The translations under genes and the position numbers were made by a program. A stretch of DNA of 8,949 nt from SIAJ01 sp036266155 (GTDB lineage: Bacteria > Planctomycetota > Planctomycetia > Gemmatales > Gemmataceae), in contig DATANR010000026.1 in NCBI GenBank assembly GCA_036266155.1, positions 1 through 8,949 of the forward strand. Direction: 5' to 3'. The notes under the pieces were generated by a model, which saw nothing but the letters and a program-made list of their open reading frames with translations, did not search any database and was not told the origin of the DNA. How positions within the stretch are numbered: position 1 is the stretch's first letter; each line of letters starts with the position of its first letter. Below, one piece after another: positions 5,796 through 8,949 of the stretch.

Positions 5796-7172
5796 TTATG
5801 ACCCGCCGGGCCGGACTACCTCACGTTTGCCGGTTGCAAATGATTCAGCCGTCAGACCTGTCGCATGACTTCGAATTGTGATCGCACCGTCAGGCCAAGT
5901 CATCCAAAAGGGGATGCCGCGTCGTTTGTAAGTGGCGGACGCTTTGCCGGCGTCGTTGCGTCCCTGGCTCGAAACGACGAAGCGCGGATGCGCCCAGTCG
6001 GCCAGCACATCCGCCTGGCCGGCGGCCGATCCATGATGTGGGGCCATCAGCACGTCGATGGCCGGCGTTGGTCGCGCGATCACCGCATCGAGGCCAACCC
6101 CTTCGAGGTCGCCAGTGAGCAAGATCGCATGCCCGCGATGGCGCAACAACAGCACGAGGCTGCGCACGTTCTCCACGCCGTCGGGGCCGGAAGCCGGGGG
6201 ATGCAGGACTTCAATATCCGTGTCGCCCGCGACGAATCGGTCGCCGGTTTGGGCGCGGCGTATCGGGACGTGGTGGCGCTCAATCGTTTCAAGCGTCGCG
6301 CGCACGGCGTCCGTAGGCTTGTCGGGAAAAGTCGACGTGACAGTAATCTGGCCGACGGCGAACCGATCGAGCAACGCTGCCACACCACTGAAGTGGTCGA
6401 GATCGGCATGCGACAAGAAGATCTCATCGATGCGGCGAATGCCGCGCGACCAGAGAAACGGGGCAATGAGGCGACGTGTGACGTCCGCGCTGTCCGCACT
6501 TCCGGAGTCGTACAGCATGACGCGGCCGTCCGGCGTTTCGATGACCGTGCAGCCGCCATGGCCGACCGCGACGAAGGTGACGCGCAATTCGTCAGGTGTT
6601 CCGCGAGCAAACCCTGCAATTAGCCCCAGCGCGAACCAGATTCCCAATGCGAGCGGGAACAACCAGCGCCGTCGCAGTTCCGGGACCACGCGCACGCGCT
6701 CGGGCACTCCCGATAGAAGTGCGTAGCCACCGATCGCATAAAAGCCGACCACCCACCACGTGGGCACTGAACCGACGTACCAAACGCCGCCCGGCAAATG
6801 TTCCGCCGCGGAAACGAGCGCATCACACAGGGCGATGGATTGGCCGGCCGCCCACGCCAACGGAACGGCGAATGGACCAAGCGGCCACAAGAGCATCAAC
6901 AAAAAGCCGGCAACGAGCGCGATCGTGGTCAGCATGATCGCCGGCGGGCCGATGAGAATGCCGGCGGGTGAAATCAGGTTTTGCCAAGACGCGATGAGCG
7001 GCGCTGTGCCGACGCTGAGCACGGCAGTGATCAAGTACGCTCGGCGAATGGTGCGCCCAATCGTGCGGATCAGCCGGATGAAAACGGGCCGGGCCTCGTC
7101 AATTAACAATTCCATCGGCGTTGGTTCTCGCGGCGGAAACCAGCGCGGAATGCCCCAAATGAGGATAATCAT
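5796..7172 (-). pseudogene. ComEC/Rec2-like protein lacking its N-terminal half (458 codons left)
   Basis: ComEC forms the inner-membrane channel for DNA uptake in transformation, with a C-terminal metallo-beta-lactamase (MBL) domain. Here residues about 45-155 and 170-188 are hydrophobic segments matching the second half of the Competence domain (AYLITAVLSVGTAPLI onward). The MBL domain follows from about 197: VGHGGCTVI and LYDSGS (203-225), metal motif HADLDH (255-260), LLTGDLE (351-357) and APHHGS (377-382). Typical ComEC proteins are about 700-850 aa; the OB-fold domain and first half of the channel are missing. Codons before ATG 7172 still resemble the family (RRGLHLSYFFVQ, compare GFQLSF) back to TAA at 7213-7211, so homology breaks near 7200. 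Transposase remnants lie just upstream. I call it a 5'-truncated gene; expression of a stand-alone MBL half cannot be excluded. Confidence 0.8.
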
Positions 7173-7193
7173 TTGGACGAAAAAGTAAGATAG

Positions 7194-7427
7194 GTGAAGA
7201 CCTCGTCTCTTTTAGCCCCTCAATTTGTGCACTACGGGACTGCTTCAGACACCCTGGCAATCCAGGTGCAGAAAACCCACTTGCTTGTCATACGGCGCTT
7301 CGGTCGATGTGACGTCGATGTGACCGAAGCCAACTCGGTCACTATTCTCATGAGCCAACCGGGGCTAGAGAACTACTTCACAGTTTGCGAGGCTCTGATT
7401 CAGGTGCCAAAGCGGCGCAAGGGCTAG
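7194..7427 (+). CDS. Hypothetical protein, 77 aa (uncertain)
   Basis: GTG at 7194 opens a 77-codon frame ending TAG at 7425-7427. I do not recognise it. The composition is protein-like (for example QFVHYGT, HLLVIRRFG, VTILMSQPG, ENYFTVCEALIQVP), with alternating hydrophobic residues suggesting beta strands and no signal peptide. A small GC hairpin follows the stop. Against it: the start is GTG with no convincing ribosome binding site, it overlaps the point where comEC homology ends, and it sits in a rearranged region, so it may be a fragment of a larger gene. Confidence 0.4.
   Translation: MKTSSLLAPQFVHYGTASDTLAIQVQKTHLLVIRRFGRCDVDVTEANSVTILMSQPGLENYFTVCEALIQVPKRRKG
7297..7330. repeat. Inverted repeat enclosing a 9-bp direct repeat
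   Basis: GCTTCGGTC (7297-7305) and GACCGAAGC (7322-7330) are exact reverse complements. The span between and into the right arm contains CGATGTGAC twice (7305-7313 and 7316-7324). It lies within the uncertain 77-aa frame; function unknown. Confidence 0.4.
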
Positions 7428-7430
7428 TCC

Positions 7431-7450
7431 GCGGCCTAGCCGCCGGCTTT
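7431..7450 (+). terminator. Possible terminator after the 77-aa ORF
   Basis: GCGGC-CTA-GCCGC (7431-7443) is a five-base-pair GC stem three bases after the TAG, followed by CGGCTTT. The T run is only three bases, so this is weak. Confidence 0.25.
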
Positions 7451-7504
7451 CACGAGATAGGCAGCGAAGCGAAGTTCGATGGCATTGCGTTTTCGGCTTG
7501 GCAT
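7436..7504 (-). CDS. Possible 22-aa small ORF, minus strand
   Basis: ATG at 7504 follows GGGAGG closely, and the frame MPSRKRNAIELRFAAYLVKA (plus two glycines) ends TAG at 7438-7436. The peptide is basic at the start and amphipathic after. It may be a chance frame or the tail of a lost gene; no homologue is recognised. Confidence 0.2.
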   Translation of the reverse strand: MPSRKRNAIELRFAAYLVKAGG

Positions 7505-7732
7505 GAGGGCCTCCCAAGAGGCATGGACGCAACCTCGGCAAGTGCCAACTCTTCAGGAATTTCCAGAGGTTGTCTCAGGTCGGGGCCTCCAAGGGCACCT
7601 TACAGGGGAGCACGGGCTAGCAGGCATCGCGCCACGGGTCTGTGCTGCAGCAGTGCGAGATTCGTCCATGCTAACGCACCGTCGCCTTGCAGTCATCATC
7701 ACCATGTCCGAGAACCGGGACCAGGGGCCGGA

Positions 7733-7786
7733 GCGATCTCTGAGTACCTGGATGTGTTCTACGATGAAGTCCGCTGACGCCATTCC
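7733..7786 (+). pseudogene. IS3-type transposase C-terminal remnant
   Basis: The frame reads AISEYLDVFYDEVR, TGA (7775-7777), then RHS. This resembles the end of the IS3-family integrase domain, where the pattern is EYIEVFYN..RRHS. The in-frame stop, the missing catalytic DDE region just upstream and the loss of the usual LGY.SP continuation show it is not functional. The match is short, so the family assignment is tentative. Confidence 0.4.
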
Positions 7787-7851
7787 GAGCCGCGATCGCG
7801 GACCCTTCGCCCGCGAAGCGATGCTGCGAGCTAGTTTGGGCTACAGAGTTG

Positions 7852-7876
7852 CGGCGGGCCCGCCGGTTAGCTTTTT
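7852..7876 (+). terminator. Possible GC hairpin plus T run
   Basis: CGGCGGGCCCGCCG (7852-7865) is a perfect palindrome able to form a five-base-pair stem with a GGCC loop; TTTTT follows at 7872-7876 after a six-base gap. The gap makes it a poor fit to a standard intrinsic terminator. Confidence 0.25.
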
Positions 7877-7961
7877 CGCCCATCGCGTTCAGACGTCCGG
7901 CTCGCCGCCTTGCGCCGACACTGGACCGTTCTCGCGATATGATGGAGGAGGTTACCTTGGC

Positions 7962-8034
7962 GTGAACAGCTTCGTGAACCAACCAGATCTACGCCGCCTC
8001 TCCCAGGAGCGCATCGAGGACGCGCGGGCAGGCC
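7962..8034 (+). pseudogene. 5' fragment of a HEPN-domain-like gene, cut by IS5 remnant
   Basis: A strong ribosome binding site (GGAGGAGG, 7944-7951) precedes GTG at 7962. The first codons read VNSFVNQPDLRRLSQERIED then ARAGR. This matches the opening helix of small HEPN-domain proteins (pattern FVN..DL..L...R..DA..L), which act as nucleic-acid-associated or RNA-cleaving partners of nucleotidyltransferases or stand alone. Homology stops at about 8030-8034, exactly where IS5 transposase sequence begins in another frame; the characteristic later part of the domain (AYYLAGYA-like segment) is absent. The frame itself stays open to 8153 but without HEPN-like sequence. The assignment rests on about 22 residues. 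Confidence 0.5.
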
Positions 8035-8193
8035 GGGTTCGTTGTGCAGCCGAAGCGTTGCATCGTCCAGCGGACATTCGGCTGGCTGAACCGATCGCGG
8101 CGGTTGTCGAAGGACTACGAGCGGACGATCGCCAGCAGCGAAGCATTCATTAAGGTGGCTATGATTCATCTGATGGTCCGCCGCCTGTGTTGA
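8035..8193 (+). pseudogene. IS5-family transposase, C-terminal remnant
   Basis: The frame reads GFVVQPKRCIVQRTFGWLNR, SRRLSKDYERTIASSEAFIK, then VAMIHLMVRRLC and TGA at 8191-8193. This is the conserved end of IS5-group transposases, usually KRW.VERTFGWL.R.RRL.KDYE. Two single-base changes are diagnostic: Trp is Cys (TGC at 8059) and the catalytic Glu of the DDE triad is Gln (CAG at 8068-8070). Upstream in the same frame there is no transposase sequence and TGA stops occur at 7963 and 7972, so about three quarters of the gene is gone. It abuts a truncated HEPN-like gene. Non-functional. Confidence 0.85.
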
Positions 8194-8201
8194 AATCTAT
8201 G

Positions 8202-8220
8202 TTTTTGGACACGCTCTGAG
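8202..8220 (+). mobile_element. Probable right terminus of the IS5-type remnant
   Basis: TTTTTGGACACGCTCTGAG lies 8 bp after the transposase stop, where IS5-group elements carry their terminal inverted repeat, and resembles such ends in layout. The matching left end was not found between 7173 and 8035, in keeping with a left-deleted element. The exact outer boundary is inferred. Confidence 0.4.
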
Positions 8221-8241
8221 ACAACATCCGGAGAAACTTCG

Positions 8242-8682
8242 ATGGCGAATGCGCACCCGTACTACTTGGTTTGGACTGGCCACCTCAACATGGGGGACAC
8301 GCCCGGGGTTTTCATGGACTCTCAGTTCGTCGGGCTTCTACTCCAGATCCCGATCACGATCACTTACACGCCCGGCGGGGACGCCAAGTTCCTGCTCATG
8401 ACGACGGACGTTGAGATCTTCACAGGGATGAAGCACGCGGTTTACTGGGACTGGGCGCCGGGCACAGCTTTACCAACCCCCGTCGGATACATCGACGACA
8501 CCGACCCAATACCCGGCCGGCGGGAGTACCACTTGCTCACGGTACCGGCCGCCGGCGCCACGAAGGGGCCGCATACGATCACCCTCCACGTCAACCCGAA
8601 GGCCGCAGAAGGAATGCGCGACGACTTTGTCCTCCGGCGGATTGAAGCGGGGGACACGATCGGCGTGAAGATCGGCTGGTGA
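8242..8682 (+). CDS. Hypothetical protein, 146 aa, probably beta-rich
   Basis: ATG at 8242 follows GGAG about nine bases upstream; the stop is TGA at 8680-8682. I do not recognise the family. There is no signal peptide. The sequence alternates short hydrophobic strands with turns: YYLVWTGHL (7-15), LLLQIPITITYTP (32-44), KFLLMTTDVEIF (49-60), HAVYWDWAPG (65-74), YHLLTVPAAG (96-105), HTITLHVNP (111-119) and DTIGVKIGW (138-146), which suggests a beta sandwich. Base composition and codon use look like a functioning gene, in contrast to the debris to its left. The next reading frame begins 10 bp downstream with its ribosome binding site overlapping this stop codon, suggesting a two-gene unit. Its own promoter would have to lie within or beside the IS terminus. 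Confidence 0.75.
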   Translation: MANAHPYYLVWTGHLNMGDTPGVFMDSQFVGLLLQIPITITYTPGGDAKFLLMTTDVEIFTGMKHAVYWDWAPGTALPTPVGYIDDTDPIPGRREYHLLTVPAAGATKGPHTITLHVNPKAAEGMRDDFVLRRIEAGDTIGVKIGW

Positions 8683-8692
8683 GGTGACTATC

Positions 8693-8949
8693 GTGGATCA
8701 GCAAAGTGGACGTGCCGTTAATTACTTTGGCGACGTTCGCATGTGGTCTTCGATGGGGGCGAAGCGGAATGGCCACTCGGTGGTGTTCGAGGCCCACGAT
8801 GCCCTTGGGCTGTCGGAGGCGACTGGACGGTGAACGATCCGGCCGAGGGACACGGATGCGCGCAAGGAGGACCCGGGGCAGCCGTTCTGTCGCCTGCGCC
8901 AACTATTCACGATCTACGGCGTCCGGACGATCGAGTTCGACGTGAGTTC
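8693..8949 (+). pseudogene. Reading frame interrupted by TGA, continues past window edge
   Basis: GTG at 8693 follows an excellent Shine-Dalgarno sequence, GAGGTGA (8681-8687), that overlaps the stop of the preceding gene. The first 46 codons (VDQQSGRAVNYFGDVRMWSS through DALGLSEATGR) read like a real protein and end at TGA 8831-8833. The same frame then stays open to the window edge, and the downstream part (DPGQPFCRLRQLFTIYGVRT then IEFDVS) also looks like protein but has no start codon of its own before 8942. I therefore read it as one gene with a premature stop. Alternatives are a true 46-aa protein with chance open frame after it, a sequencing error, or readthrough. No family is recognised. 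Confidence 0.4.

Larger units (their letters stand above)
7428..7961. other. Gene-poor remnant region with no intact gene
   Basis: No frame on either strand in this stretch reads as an intact gene. The open frames on the plus strand are low-complexity, and homology shifts or stops after short runs. What can be made out is a short IS3-type transposase remnant (7733-7786), a hairpin followed by five Ts (7852-7876), and on the minus strand a 22-codon frame with a ribosome binding site (7504-7436). The simplest reading is decayed insertion-sequence DNA joined to unrelated fragments. Confidence 0.6.

Noticed and set aside
5865..6623. Plus-strand open frame of 252 codons opposite the comEC-like gene
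   Set aside because: The opposite strand carries ordered MBL motifs; this frame is a high-GC shadow.
7173..8034. Left end of the IS5-type element
   Set aside because: No reverse complement of the 8202-8220 sequence was found here, so the left part appears deleted.
7479..8153. 224-codon plus-strand frame as a single gene
   Set aside because: It spans unrelated pieces: low-complexity sequence, a HEPN-like start with its own ribosome binding site at 7962, and an out-of-frame stretch over the IS5 transposase remnant.
8706..8945. Plus-strand 79-codon frame at the right edge
   Set aside because: Arg/Ser-rich and without a ribosome binding site; the frame from GTG 8693 is better supported.

Overview
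The window looks like a piece of a planctomycete chromosome (Gemmata/Pirellula-type, moderately high GC). The main grounds are a small secreted protein with the TIGR03067 signature, a family largely restricted to Planctomycetes. Supporting grounds are the extracytoplasmic thioredoxin-fold protein of planctomycete style, and intergenic palindromic repeats of the sort scattered through such genomes. The genus cannot be fixed from the sequence alone.

Left part (1-1821): two paralogous, membrane-anchored dual-specificity-type phosphatases (active-site motifs HCMAGLHRTG and HCFAGLHRTG) point away from each other. The left one runs off the window edge on the minus strand, and its reading frame enters a 7-bp tandem repeat. 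Between them lies a 133-aa, mostly helical protein of unknown function. A textbook sigma-54 (-24/-12) promoter at 653-669 points at that gene and, beyond it, at the right phosphatase.

Middle part (1822-7172): a minus-strand series. Read in its own direction it is a ComEC-like competence/metallo-beta-lactamase protein lacking its N-terminal half (7172-5796), a DegT/DnrJ/EryC1/StrS PLP aminotransferase (5518-4367), a secreted thioredoxin-fold protein with a CSPC motif (4308-2665), and the TIGR03067 protein (2463-1999). Two palindromic elements sit in the gaps: a 100-bp near-perfect inverted repeat at 2529-2628, and a 136-bp REP-pair element at 1852-1987 placed exactly between two converging genes. 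The 277-bp leader of the aminotransferase gene holds several dyad symmetries.

Right part (7173-8240): a rearrangement zone. Next to the broken comEC lie a 77-codon ORF of unknown nature, a short IS3-type transposase remnant with an in-frame stop, the first ~24 codons of a HEPN-domain-like gene with a strong ribosome binding site, and the C-terminal ~53 codons of an IS5-family transposase. That transposase has lost the catalytic Glu. After it comes a sequence resembling an IS terminus.

Far right (8242-8949): an intact 146-aa protein of unknown function, followed 10 bp later by a second, probably coupled, reading frame. That frame is interrupted by TGA at 8831-8833 but stays open afterwards to the window edge.

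No tRNA, rRNA or CRISPR array was seen. There is no clearly new multi-gene system. The best leads are the sigma-54-controlled phosphatase locus and the IS-scarred junction that truncates comEC and a HEPN gene.
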